Positions 9,220-17,502 of a DNA stretch of 64,000 nt are shown one piece after another. The stretch covers positions 1 to 64,000 of the forward strand of contig NZ_QGGQ01000010.1 in assembly GCF_003148665.1 (NCBI RefSeq), in the 5' to 3' direction. Each line of letters opens with the position of its first letter. The stretch's first letter is position 1. This DNA is from Maribacter polysiphoniae (GTDB lineage: Bacteria; Bacteroidota; Bacteroidia; Flavobacteriales; Flavobacteriaceae). The notes beneath the pieces were generated by a model. The model was given only the letters and a program-made list of their open reading frames with translations, had not been told where the DNA came from and made no database searches. Position numbers and translations under genes: made by a program.

Positions 9220-9542
9220 GGCGAATAAAAGCATCTACCTTGATGGAAACGTTGGTGGCAACGGTATTGATCGTTATTATTTTTATGATTTCGAGTATGC
9301 TTTTGAACAACTTATTTTCGAATAGTATAACTGGCAATAACCAGCGTATAAAAGAACAATTACACCGTTTGCAATATGAATATGGTCACCATGGGATTAA
9401 ACTGCCTTATTATCAAGATACTGGGGATTGGCAGTATTCTATTACCAAGGAAAAAAAAGAAAGTGTCAATGTAGTGGTTTTCCAGGCCATGAATCCAATA
9501 ACCCAAGAATCGATTACTAAAATAAGCGTAGATGAGGAATAG
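9207..9542 (+). CDS. prepilin-type protein (GspI/PilV-like minor pseudopilin)
   Basis: 111 residues, starting 13 bases inside the preceding gene. A short positively charged leader (MVVLRRIKA) is followed by STLMETLVATVLIVIIFMIS: a type IV prepilin signal with cleavage expected after A9, E at mature position 5, and one hydrophobic assembly helix. The mature protein is short, as in minor pseudopilins. It shares the 3' overlap and the leader pattern (IKA before the cleavage site) with the next gene. Confidence 0.75.
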   Translation: MVVLRRIKASTLMETLVATVLIVIIFMISSMLLNNLFSNSITGNNQRIKEQLHRLQYEYGHHGIKLPYYQDTGDWQYSITKEKKESVNVVVFQAMNPITQESITKISVDEE

Positions 9543-10002
9543 GGTAAGGAAAATAAAGGCATTTACCTTAAGTGAAATGATCGTGGTTCTTTTGATAACC
9601 ACTATTGTAGTGGGCATGGCTTATTCAGTACTTAATTTAGTTCAGAAGCAAATGAACGGTATTGAAAGGAATTATGAAAAAAAGACAGACCTAAATCTAT
9701 TGAGGCAGTCCCTTTGGATCGATTTCAATAGGTATGATAGGGTTTTTTATAGTGCGAAAAGTGGCGAATTGTCTTTTGTCAATGAATTGGGGGCAATGAA
9801 CTATACGGTCAGTGGGAATCTAATTATTAAGGAAAAGGATACATTTAATATAAATTGGGAAGTACAAAAGTTTTTATTCGAGAATAAAGAAAGATCTTTT
9901 GGGGAAATCGATGCAATTTATTTTGAAACCACCAAGGAATTTGGTAGCCAGCCTTTATTTGTAAACAAAACTAATTCCGCTACAACTTATATGAATCAGT
10001 AA
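9532..10002 (+). CDS. prepilin-type protein (GspJ/PilW-like minor pseudopilin)
   Basis: 156 residues. Leader MRNRVRKIKA followed by FTLSEMIVVLLITTIVVGMA, a classical prepilin N-terminus with F1 and E5 of the mature chain. The remaining 120 residues are soluble, with LRQSLWIDFNRYDRVFYSAKSGELSFVNELG, typical of GspJ-like minor pilins. It begins 11 bases before the end of the preceding prepilin gene and ends 2 bases before the GspF-like gene. Confidence 0.75.
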   Translation: MRNRVRKIKAFTLSEMIVVLLITTIVVGMAYSVLNLVQKQMNGIERNYEKKTDLNLLRQSLWIDFNRYDRVFYSAKSGELSFVNELGAMNYTVSGNLIIKEKDTFNINWEVQKFLFENKERSFGEIDAIYFETTKEFGSQPLFVNKTNSATTYMNQ

Positions 10003-10004
10003 CC

Positions 10005-11138
10005 ATGGGTTTTAAAATTGAACATTCCGTTACAGATCCTAAAAAGGATGCCAATAAGGACTGGCTGGCCACCACCCTTCAAAAAGAGGTTACTATTTTT
10101 GGAAAAACCTTCAATAACAAGAAAAAAGAGGATTTCTATTCCGAATTGGGTGTATTGTTAATGGCGGGAATTAACTTAAAGGATTCCTTGTCATTGATTC
10201 AAGAGAACCAGAAAAAGGAAAAGATGAAATCTTTTTTTGGTGAAATGGTCGATGCCCTGATTTCCGGAAAAAGTTTTTTTGAAATACTTAAGGACAAGAA
10301 AGAATTTACGGAATATGAGTATTATTCCATTAAAATAGGGGAAGAAACGGGAACCTTGGTAAGAATCGTGGAGGAACTAGGGAAGTTCTTTGCTAGAAAG
10401 AACGAACAACGCCGGGGACTGGTAAATGCCCTTACGTATCCCATAATTATACTGGTGACCGCAATACTGGTGGTGGTTTTTATGCTCCGCATGGTAGTAC
10501 CCATGTTTGAAGATATTTTTAGACAGAACAATGTAGAGCTTCCGGTTATTACCAAAATGGTCGTCAATGCGTCGAATTTCATTAGAGATTATGGATGGCT
10601 TGTACTTTTGGTTTTGGTTGCGGTTGTCTTGGTAAGAAAAACATTTTCTGATAAGGCATGGTTTAAAAAGGGCAAAGACAAGTTGCTTTTAAAGACACCA
10701 TATTTAGGGAATTTTATAAGTTCGGTGTATTTGGCACAATTTACCCAAGCTGTGGCGTTATTGACATCATCAAAGGTTCCAATGCTCAATAGTATCCAAT
10801 TAGTCAATAAAATGATTGATTTTTACCCTTTGAATTTGGCTCTATCAAAGGTTGAGGACGATATATTGAAGGGGAAAAGTCTTAGTGCCAGTATGGGAAG
10901 CAATAAAATATTTGATAACAAAATGGTCTCTTTGGTTAAAGTGGCCGAGGAAACCAACCAAACAGAATATATATTCGAACGGCTCAATCAACAATATGCA
11001 ATTGAGGTACAACAAAAATCCAAGTTATTATCTACATTGATGGAACCGTTGATCATTGTAATTGTTGGTGTTTTTGTTGGGGTGATATTGGTTTCAATGT
11101 ATTTGCCGATGTTTAAGTTGAGTAGTGTGTTGGGGTAG
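10005..11138 (+). CDS. type II secretion/type IV pilus inner-membrane platform protein, GspF/PilC family
   Basis: 377 residues, close to the usual length for GspF/PilC. Two cytoplasmic F domains, each before a membrane segment: EDFYSELGVLLMAGINLKDSL...EYYSIKIGEETG (about 45-125) with a helix at about 142-165, and FTQAVALLTSSKVPMLNSI...MVSLVKVAEETNQ (about 240-325) with the last helix at about 345-370 (PLIIVIVGVFVGVILVSMYLPMF). This protein anchors pilus assembly in the inner membrane. No GspE-type ATPase, secretin or prepilin peptidase gene is present in the window, so the machine must be completed elsewhere. Confidence 0.85.
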   Translation: MGFKIEHSVTDPKKDANKDWLATTLQKEVTIFGKTFNNKKKEDFYSELGVLLMAGINLKDSLSLIQENQKKEKMKSFFGEMVDALISGKSFFEILKDKKEFTEYEYYSIKIGEETGTLVRIVEELGKFFARKNEQRRGLVNALTYPIIILVTAILVVVFMLRMVVPMFEDIFRQNNVELPVITKMVVNASNFIRDYGWLVLLVLVAVVLVRKTFSDKAWFKKGKDKLLLKTPYLGNFISSVYLAQFTQAVALLTSSKVPMLNSIQLVNKMIDFYPLNLALSKVEDDILKGKSLSASMGSNKIFDNKMVSLVKVAEETNQTEYIFERLNQQYAIEVQQKSKLLSTLMEPLIIVIVGVFVGVILVSMYLPMFKLSSVLG

Positions 11139-11552
11139 ATAATTTTCATTAGATAGTTCGCTTAGCACATTCCCCTTCATTTCGTAAAAAGCTCCATTTC
11201 GGGCAAAGAGCTTCACTTCAAAGTTCTTGGACACAATCCCCATTTTTGACTTTTCATTCCGTTAGCCCTTCCCGATACTCTGGGAAGGGACACTTCATTC
11301 CCAAGTAAAAAGTGTGAATCAAGTCCGCTTCAAATAAAAATTGTATTTCATTTTGTCCCACTTCCTATGATTGCATATTTCACAAAGGGTTTAGACTGAC
11401 TCCCGAACCTCCACTATCACCTTTTTTTGACGGCAAAATAACAACATTCAATCTTGGACAGCGGCATAAAGCCGCTGTGCTTTTTATACGCTTTACCCAG
11501 GTTGAATATTGAAATGCCCTAAGCAACAAAAGAAGGTAACAGCGAAGGCTCT
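11139..11552. other. intergenic tract holding the probable left edge of the ICE
   Basis: No credible gene on either strand. It holds a perfect 8-bp stem CCCTTCCC/GGGAAGGG (11267-11290), which may terminate the gspF operon, and a second strong hairpin CAGCGGC/GCCGCTG followed by T-rich sequence (11459-11485). The second is nested inside a wider imperfect inverted repeat (TTCAATCTTGG near 11445; CCAGGTTGAA near 11499). The ICE genes begin just to the right. I found no copy of the tRNA-Ser 3' end here, so the exact left att site cannot be set from this sequence. Confidence 0.45.
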
Positions 11553-11681
11553 ATGGGAAGTAAATCTAAAATGAATCTTATGAAATCTTACAAAATCATC
11601 AAAAAGGAAGTGGAACAAAAGTTAAAAAAACAACAGAAGGAAAACGCTCTGGATATAATAAGTAAATCAATTTTCAAATAA
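11553..11681 (+). CDS. small lysine-rich protein upstream of ssb
   Basis: A possible 42-residue gene (MGSKSKMNLMKSYKIIKKEV...SKSIFK) ending 24 bases before ssb. It is basic and probably helical (KKEVEQKLKKQQKEN). An in-frame ATG at 11571 could also be used. No family is recognised; it may be an unannotated small gene of the mobilisation module or a chance frame. Confidence 0.35.
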   Translation: MGSKSKMNLMKSYKIIKKEVEQKLKKQQKENALDIISKSIFK

Positions 11682-11705
11682 ATATTAATCTTTAAATCTT
11701 TTAGT

Positions 11706-12047
11706 ATGAGTACTCTAAAAAATCATGTACAGTTAATTGGGAATGTTGGACAAGAGCCAACAATTACAATCCTTGAAAGTGGTAAAAAGGTAGCACGCCT
11801 TTCTTTAGCCACAAATGAACATTATAAAAATGCCAAGGGAGAAAATCAGACGGAAACAAACTGGCATACTGTTGTCGCATGGGGCAAGACCGCTGAGATC
11901 ATAGAAAAGTTTGTTGCAAAAGGCAAGGAAATCGGAATCAGGGGAAAACTAAAAACTCGAAGCTATGAAACCGAAGATGGCAATCAAAGATATGTAACCG
12001 AGGTAGTGGCGGAAGAAATTCTGTTGATTGGAACCAAAAGTGAGTAA
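11706..12047 (+). CDS. ssb: single-stranded DNA-binding protein carried by the ICE
   Basis: 113 residues with the OB-fold SSB signature: MSTLKNHVQLIGNVGQEPTI, VARLSLATNEHYKN, TNWHTVVAWGKTAEIIEKFVAKGKEIGIRGKLKTRSYE, followed by the QRYVTEVVAEEILLI strand. It lacks the long acidic C-terminal tail of chromosomal SSBs, as is common in short element-borne versions. It would coat the transferred strand during conjugation or repair after entry. It is the first clear gene of the mobilisation module and has its own terminator downstream. Confidence 0.92.
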   Translation: MSTLKNHVQLIGNVGQEPTITILESGKKVARLSLATNEHYKNAKGENQTETNWHTVVAWGKTAEIIEKFVAKGKEIGIRGKLKTRSYETEDGNQRYVTEVVAEEILLIGTKSE

Positions 12048-12054
12048 CAAAATT

Positions 12055-12092
12055 AAAGAGGGCGTTCCCGTGAGAAGTAGCGCCCTCTTTTT
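12055..12092 (+). terminator. Rho-independent terminator after ssb
   Basis: Stem GAGGGCG (12058-12064) / CGCCCTC (12081-12087) with flanking A and T runs, eight bases after the ssb stop codon. Confidence 0.8.
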
Positions 12093-12125
12093 CATTATTA
12101 AAAATCCTATTAAAAGACGTTTACA

Positions 12126-12575
12126 ATGAGAACACAAGTTAGAGAAATAAAAGTTAGTTATCAAGATAATATCGGAACCAAGAAATCCCATACCATTAAT
12201 TCTTCAAAAGCTGCGGCAAGTTTGATCTTTGATGATTGGGACAAAAATACGATCGAGCTCCAAGAGTGTTTTAAGGTACTCTTGCTTAATAATAGCAACA
12301 AGGTGAAAGGAATCTATCAAATCTCCCAAGGCGGACTAACGGGAACTTTGGTGGATCTTAGAATTCTGTTCGCCGTAGTACTGAAATCCTTATCCGTCGG
12401 CATTATTTTATCCCACAATCACCCGAGCGGAAAAATGAAACCGAGTGAACAAGACATATCACTTACCAAGAAAATCAAAAAGGCAGCGGACTATTTTGAC
12501 ATTAAACTTTTGGACCATATCATCCTAGCACCAAATGGAAGCTATTTTAGCTTTACCGATGATGGTATATTGTGA
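12126..12575 (+). CDS. RadC-like JAB-domain protein
   Basis: 149 residues covering only the C-terminal JAB/MPN-type domain of RadC. The metal-site signature is intact: an E upstream (TIELQECFKVLLLNNSNKV), SHNHPSG (HxHPSG) and then SEQDISLTKKIKKAADYFDIKLLDHIIL with the conserved D. Short RadC-like proteins of this size are very common on Bacteroidota mobile elements. They are presumed metalloenzymes acting on DNA or protein, but their role is not settled. A possible terminator follows. Confidence 0.85.
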   Translation: MRTQVREIKVSYQDNIGTKKSHTINSSKAAASLIFDDWDKNTIELQECFKVLLLNNSNKVKGIYQISQGGLTGTLVDLRILFAVVLKSLSVGIILSHNHPSGKMKPSEQDISLTKKIKKAADYFDIKLLDHIILAPNGSYFSFTDDGIL

Positions 12576-12601
12576 TTACAAACCTTTTTTAAAACAATTT
12601 G

Positions 12602-12629
12602 GACCTTTGATTTTCAAGGGTCTTTTTTT
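12602..12629 (+). terminator. possible terminator after the radC-like gene
   Basis: Imperfect stem GACCTTTG/CAAGGGTC (12602-12622) followed by seven T. Confidence 0.6.
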
Positions 12630-12770
12630 ATGGGTATTCAATAATTCGTAAAGAATTTTCGTATTTGTTATAGATACTTCTAAAGGCGTCTTTTCCTAGT
12701 CTTAAAAAAATGATTTCACTTTTCAGACATTCAAAAAGCCAGTACATTTTTTCAATGTAATGGTATTTCG

Positions 12771-12850
12771 TTTTTGTTCGCTTTTGGCGAACGAAAAGGA
12801 ATAGCAAGAGGGTAACCCGCTGGCGCGAGGTTTCGGTATTTGTTTTCTGT
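12771..12850. other. candidate origin of transfer (oriT)
   Basis: Within the 400-bp gap in front of the mobilisation genes lies a hairpin GTTCGC (12776-12781) / GCGAAC (12787-12792), extended by imperfect T/A arms. It is followed by a 9-base palindrome GGGTAACCC (12810-12818) and a GC-rich patch GCTGGCGCGAGG. Inverted repeats just upstream of the accessory/relaxase genes are the normal place for oriT in Bacteroidota mobilisable elements. The nick site cannot be identified by eye. Confidence 0.4.
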
Positions 12851-12974
12851 GTAAATCATTAAACATCAATTGGTTAAAATGGTATATTATTTGACGAATC
12901 TCGATTTAGAGGCTTGTTATTCACGGAAAAACCATCGCAGCCCAATAAAAGCAATAAATATTTCAAGGAAAAAG

Positions 12975-13373
12975 ATGGATAAAGGATATGAAAAAGAGCG
13001 GTTTGAAAGCATAAGTATCAAAACTTCCGTGGCCCAAAAGTTCAAGAAATTTTGTAAGGGAATGTCGAGATCCAAGTCGATGACCTTGTTATTGATGATT
13101 GACTTTTTTGAGGACAATGGTATTTCCCCCCATGAATCAATAGGCCCGAAAATGCAAACATTGGAGTCATTGATCAAGAAGCGTATCAATGGGGTAATCG
13201 CTATAATGAAAGACATTGAAAAAAACCAGACCAAGCCTACGGTCGCAATGATGCAATCCCTTTTTGAACAAGCGGAACCTCCTAAGAAAACTTTTATTTT
13301 GGAAAAGGAAATACCAAAGGAAAAACCCAAAACCAGATTTGTTGAGCGATTGGAAAATGATGATGAATTATAA
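12975..13373 (+). CDS. BfmA/BtgA-family mobilisation accessory protein
   Basis: 132 residues from the ATG at 12975 (MDKGYEKERFESISIKTSVA). A longer frame from 12870 adds 35 residues over a region without the expected composition, and BtgA-like proteins start as chosen here. The ISIKTSVAQKFKKFCKGMSRSKSMTLLLMIDFF segment has the shape of a ribbon-helix-helix DNA-binding domain. It is followed by a helical region (LESLIKKRINGVIAIMKDIEK) and a proline/lysine-rich tail. Such proteins bind oriT and help load the relaxase. It lies 11 bases upstream of the relaxase gene. Confidence 0.75.
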   Translation: MDKGYEKERFESISIKTSVAQKFKKFCKGMSRSKSMTLLLMIDFFEDNGISPHESIGPKMQTLESLIKKRINGVIAIMKDIEKNQTKPTVAMMQSLFEQAEPPKKTFILEKEIPKEKPKTRFVERLENDDEL

Positions 13374-13384
13374 AAACAGCAGCA

Positions 13385-14413
13385 ATGTATATAACCGTAA
13401 CGGCACAAAAATTAGGAGGGGATTATTCACAGAGCTCAGCTGATTTCGTGGAATATCTGGAGAAAGAAAACCAAGGGTTGGAACAGGAACAAATGGAATA
13501 CTTTTTCAATCAGTATGAAGGAGAAATTCCTACTCTGGAAGTGGTCAAGGAAATTGATGCGAACACAACAAAACTTAAAAAGAAAGAACCTAAGTTTTAT
13601 TCCATCACCGTTAATCCGAGTAAATATGAATTACGGCAATTACGGAATAACACTAAAGATTTAAAACACTATACCCGGGAGCTAATGAAGGATTATGCAA
13701 GCTCTTTTAATCGTGAGATTAATGGTAGACCTGTTACTGTTGATGATATTAAATACTATGCTAAAATTGAGCATCAACGTACTTTTAAGGGAACAGATAA
13801 ACAAGTTAGAGAGAACCAACCATTCGCTACTAAAATTTTAAAACTTAAAATTGATATCAGAAAAATTGAACAGGGGGAGCAGGAGGGAAGCATCAAAAAA
13901 TTAGAAGCTCAAATCAATGGATTTGAAAGAGAAGCCCCACATCAGCAAAATGGAAAACGGATTGTACAGGGAATGCAGAAGGAAGGAAACCAAAGCCATA
14001 TTCATATCATCGTAAGCCGGAAGGATATGACCAACTCGGTCAGTCTTTCCCCAGGAAGTAAATACAAAGCCTCCGATGTAATGATGAATGGTAAAAAAGT
14101 AAAGCGTGGATTTAATAGGGATGCCTTTTTTGGGAAAGCGGAAAAGACTTTTGATTCCACTTTTGGATATAAACGTAATTACGCTGAATCCTATACGTCC
14201 AAAAAGGATTTCATCAAAAACCCCAAGATCTATTTCACAACCTTACTGGGATTACCAACAAGTGAAAGGGCGGTTGCCTTCAAGATTTTGGGTAAGGCTG
14301 GTGTGCCCATAAATAATTTACCAGCCAACAATGTTCAGCTAGCTTTGAAAACCATTAGGTATTTAAAACGCGGTATTGAAAAAGCCCTAAGGTCCGGTTC
14401 AATAGGTATCTAA
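13385..14413 (+). CDS. MobB-like relaxase (DUF5712 type)
   Basis: 342 residues. It would nick oriT and pilot the transferred strand. N-terminal MYITVTAQKLGGDYSQSSADFVEYLEKEN is typical of this relaxase group. The HUH-type metal motif is present as SHIHIIVSRKD (about residues 204-214), with KFYSITVNPSKYEL earlier. The C-terminal part (FGYKRNYAESYTSKKDFIKNPK) is conserved in the group. The expected nucleophile tyrosine could lie in the N-terminal KIEHQ/YYAK region, but I cannot assign it. It sits between the accessory protein and the coupling ATPase, one base from the latter. Confidence 0.8.
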   Translation: MYITVTAQKLGGDYSQSSADFVEYLEKENQGLEQEQMEYFFNQYEGEIPTLEVVKEIDANTTKLKKKEPKFYSITVNPSKYELRQLRNNTKDLKHYTRELMKDYASSFNREINGRPVTVDDIKYYAKIEHQRTFKGTDKQVRENQPFATKILKLKIDIRKIEQGEQEGSIKKLEAQINGFEREAPHQQNGKRIVQGMQKEGNQSHIHIIVSRKDMTNSVSLSPGSKYKASDVMMNGKKVKRGFNRDAFFGKAEKTFDSTFGYKRNYAESYTSKKDFIKNPKIYFTTLLGLPTSERAVAFKILGKAGVPINNLPANNVQLALKTIRYLKRGIEKALRSGSIGI

Positions 14414-14414
14414 T

Positions 14415-16007
14415 ATGGAAATAGAAGGTCTCACTTTTACGATTGTTTTATTGTTAGGGATGGCTTTGGTATTTTGGGGTTTGTTCAAGATAACCCGATA
14501 TGCTTTTCTGATCAACTTTTTTTTAACCTCGCTTTGTCTAGGATTACTTTTTAAAATGGAATCCCATTGGTTACTTTGGGCAGAAGATGTTTTATATATC
14601 GGTTGTCCGTTACTATTGATAAATGTGGCATTCTATGTCTTTCTGTTTAAAGACAACGATGTGGACAAAGACAACAAGTATCAGGTACATTTTAAAGTTC
14701 AACGCGGTCGTTTTAAAATTGATAACATCAAAAGGGGAGCTTCCGTAATTGGATCTGCAGGAAGCGGTAAAACAGAAAGTATTGTTTACAATTTTCTGAG
14801 ACATTTTAGTAAGTATTCCTTTAGTGGAATAATCCATGATTATAAGGATTTTGAAATTACTGAAATGGCATATCCTTTATTTAAACAAAATAACATCGAT
14901 TTTCGGATTATTTCCTTTGATGAAATCTATGACCGGGTAAACCCGATTGCCCCAAGGTATATGCAAAATGAGGAGAGCGTTAATGAGGTGGCCAGGGTAT
15001 TGATTGAAAACCTATTGGAACAAAAGGAATCCGGGAGCTTTGGGGCAAGTAAGTTCTTTAATGATGCTGCGGAAGGTTTAATAGGTGGACTCATTTGGAA
15101 ACTACGGACTTCCTATCCGAAATACTGCACATTACCACATCTTATCGCCATTTATCAATTTCTGGACACAGACAGTCTTATTGCTTTTTTAAGTTCTAAT
15201 ACGACTTCTAGGGCGATGGCAGATGCTTTTATAAGTGGGAAGGATTCCGATAGGCAAACAGCAGGCGTAAAAAGTACCTTGGCCAATGCATTAAAAAAAA
15301 TCAGTACCCAACGGATTTTCATGGTGCTCTCTGCGGATGATATTCCTCTTGATATAAATAGCCAGGAGAAACCTTCAATAATTTCAGTGGTAAACAATCC
15401 AAAATATGAAACTGCTTATTCCCCTATCATCGCGACCATAATACATACTATCATAAAACAAATGAGTGTGCGTTCTGGAAAGTCATCATTCTTAATGATG
15501 GAAGAAGCCCCGACCATTCGATTACTGAATATGCACAGAATTCCAGCAACCTTACGTAGTTACGATATTGCAACGGTTTACGTGATGCAGGACAAAATAC
15601 AGAATGATATGATGTACGGGGATAAAGCGAGCAAGGCGATTCTAAGCAATTTGTCTTATCAGTTTTTCGGAAAAGTGAATGACCCGGATACAGCCAAATA
15701 TTACGAACGCTTTTTTGAAATCGTCAAAAGCGAAACGACAAGCGTGAACAGGGGGTACAATCTTAATTTTGATACTCGAATTACTAAAGGGGAACGGGAA
15801 GTTGCAAAGATTAGGGCTGATGTATTCTTTAGGTTAAAGCAAGGGGAGTTTATCACTTTTGCCGATGGAGAGGATAAGAAAGTACAATTTAAACTGGTTA
15901 AGATAGAGCAGGGATTACCGGAAAAGAAAAAAGCATTTACCAAGGAGGATTTGGAAGAAAATTTTGAACGAATTTATAATGAGGTGAGGTCTATATTTAA
16001 GAATTAA
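14415..16007 (+). CDS. type IV secretion coupling ATPase (VirD4/TraG family, MobC-like)
   Basis: 530 residues. Two or three N-terminal membrane helices (about 7-30, 32-50 and 58-80), then a cytoplasmic RecA-like ATPase: Walker A GSAGSGKTES (about 113-122) and a Walker B region SSFLMMEEAPT (about 356-366). KFFNDAAEGLIGGLIWKLR and NNPKYETAYSPIIATIIHTI are typical of T4CPs. It brings the relaxase-DNA complex to the transfer channel encoded at 44.7-52 kb, about 28 kb away across the cargo block. Confidence 0.85.
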   Translation: MEIEGLTFTIVLLLGMALVFWGLFKITRYAFLINFFLTSLCLGLLFKMESHWLLWAEDVLYIGCPLLLINVAFYVFLFKDNDVDKDNKYQVHFKVQRGRFKIDNIKRGASVIGSAGSGKTESIVYNFLRHFSKYSFSGIIHDYKDFEITEMAYPLFKQNNIDFRIISFDEIYDRVNPIAPRYMQNEESVNEVARVLIENLLEQKESGSFGASKFFNDAAEGLIGGLIWKLRTSYPKYCTLPHLIAIYQFLDTDSLIAFLSSNTTSRAMADAFISGKDSDRQTAGVKSTLANALKKISTQRIFMVLSADDIPLDINSQEKPSIISVVNNPKYETAYSPIIATIIHTIIKQMSVRSGKSSFLMMEEAPTIRLLNMHRIPATLRSYDIATVYVMQDKIQNDMMYGDKASKAILSNLSYQFFGKVNDPDTAKYYERFFEIVKSETTSVNRGYNLNFDTRITKGEREVAKIRADVFFRLKQGEFITFADGEDKKVQFKLVKIEQGLPEKKKAFTKEDLEENFERIYNEVRSIFKN

Positions 16008-16039
16008 GTAATTGGTATTGTGGGTTTTGATTTTTAGGA

Positions 16040-16230
16040 TTAAAAGGAGTATTTAAACGACCCTTTGACCTATATTAAAAATGACCTTTCAGTGAACTTT
16101 TCAATAGTTTAGCGATAGGAATGGGATAAAGAACTTTTTGAAATACTCCGGAAGAGTATAATTATAAATACCTTTTTTTGGACTTTGAATGTAATCTTAA
16201 GAGTTCAAATATGGATGGGATTATCTACGT
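16040..16230. repeat. cargo-boundary repeat, copy A
   Basis: About 190 bases that align along their whole length with 19066-19250 (copy B). Shared blocks are TTAAACGACC near 16050, CAATAGTTTAGCGATAGGAA near 16105, GTATAATTATAAATACC (16156-16172) and AGTTCAAATATGGATGGGAT near 16208. The TATAATTATA block and the AAACG(A/G)(C/T)CG blocks recur upstream of the serine recombinase gene (26.23-26.58 kb). It starts just after the coupling-ATPase gene and opens the cargo. Confidence 0.65.
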
Positions 16231-16341
16231 CAAAATTTAAATATAAATGGATCCGAAAATCCTTTGTTTTGTGGCACTGATTAAAGGGCGAACAGTGATT
16301 CATTGAATTAGAACATATAGCATACTTAAACGCTCCTTTTT

Positions 16342-16581
16342 AAACCACGATTAGAGATTTTAACGGATTATGTAAAATACTCCTATGGTGGAACTATTGG
16401 GCAATTAGATGAAGATGCACTTTTTTATCTTCGGTCACGTGGAATCCCTAAAAAAAGTAAGAGCTTAGTTATTGTACTCCTTTACAAATAACGTTTTTGG
16501 AAAGTATACGTATTCCTGAAATCAAACATAAAGAGACTCATTGCTGTAAAGTCAGGAGTGAGTTTGGGGTTTGATCTTTAA
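16342..16581 (+). pseudogene. sufD: degraded 3' fragment of sufD (Fe-S cluster assembly protein)
   Basis: The plus strand reads KPRLEILTDYVKYSYGGTIG and on to QLDEDALFYLRSRGIPKK, then after a frameshift near 16480 NVLESIRIPEIKHK, and after another near 16530 LIAVKSGVSLGFDL and a stop at 16579-16581. This is the expected order and spacing of the SufD C-terminus (LEIFADDVKCSHGATVGQLDE..., RSRGI, IRIPEI). Only about the last 75-80 codons remain, with at least two frameshifts and no start. It is an orphan piece of a core gene between a cargo repeat and an outer-membrane gene, and so a sign of recombination with chromosomal DNA. Confidence 0.7.
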
Positions 16582-16675
16582 CAGTAAATTGTACTATTAT
16601 TAACTTATTTTTTTAATTCGAAGATTAGGATTTATCCTACATTTAAATTTTAATTAACCATATAAAATATTACAA

Positions 16676-17266
16676 ATGAAGTTAAATTTACTCCTATTAC
16701 CTGTATTGTTTTTTTCAATCAATTCAATCGCCCAAGATTTAAATCATAAATGGAATGTGGAAGCCAATTACTCAGTGATTCCCGAGGAAGGTTTTAGTGG
16801 GGATCATAACATCATAGAATTTGGGGTAAAATACCGATTTATAGATTATGATTTTGTTCAAATTGGTCTTGGAATTAATAGTGGATACTCACAAAAGGTT
16901 TATGATGAATTCAACATAGACGGGAAAGTCAAAAGGTATTATTTTCAACCTAGGTTATTCTCAGAGTTTAAAATACCAGGTCTGGATAGATTACGTCCGA
17001 CCATAGGTTTGGGATATAGTATCATGAATGAGGATTCATCGGTAATTTCAATTGGTGAGGATGTATCGGGAAACACAACAAATGGGGGATTTAATTTCAA
17101 CCTGGGTCTAACTTATGACATAACGGATAGATTCTTTATTCAGGCCCAATATGATTTTATTAATTTGAATGTAAGGGATGAGTTCACCTTTCAGGGGGAA
17201 GTGATAAAACCTAATTACAATGAAAAACTGAATAATCTTAAAATTGGAGTTGGGTTTAGATTTTAA
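16676..17266 (+). CDS. outer-membrane beta-barrel protein
   Basis: 196 residues. Signal peptide MKLNLLLLPVLFFSINSIAQ. The mature part alternates hydrophobic and polar residues in eight or so strands (HNIIEFGVKYRFIDYDFVQIG, YFQPRLFSEFKI, LRPTIGLGYSIM, GFNFNLGLTYDITDRFFIQA, FINLNVRDEFTF) and ends in an aromatic (KIGVGFRF), the usual outer-membrane insertion signal. It looks like a small OmpW/OmpX-like barrel. No transport partner is adjacent. A strong ribosome-site signal is absent, as is common in this phylum. Confidence 0.8.
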   Translation: MKLNLLLLPVLFFSINSIAQDLNHKWNVEANYSVIPEEGFSGDHNIIEFGVKYRFIDYDFVQIGLGINSGYSQKVYDEFNIDGKVKRYYFQPRLFSEFKIPGLDRLRPTIGLGYSIMNEDSSVISIGEDVSGNTTNGGFNFNLGLTYDITDRFFIQAQYDFINLNVRDEFTFQGEVIKPNYNEKLNNLKIGVGFRF

Positions 17267-17502
17267 AGCGGGTTTAAACAGGTAAAAAATAACAGGTTGT
17301 CAAGTGTGTCCGTTCTACTGTCCTTTCGAGTGGAAGCGAGAAAATTGAACCACCGTTTGGTCATCTCGAAAATAACGTATTTATCAAATTTGATAAAGAT
17401 TAGAGATAGGTATGGGAAAATGAACTTTATAATTCCGCACTTTAGAAGTATATTAAAAGGTGGGTTTAAATTGTTTCTTCTAATTTTAATGAGAAAACCA
17501 AC

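Noticed and set aside
11139-11700. left att site as a copy of the tRNA-Ser 3' end
   Set aside because: I looked for GGAGAAAGAGGGATTCGAAC and its reverse complement here and elsewhere in the window and saw none.
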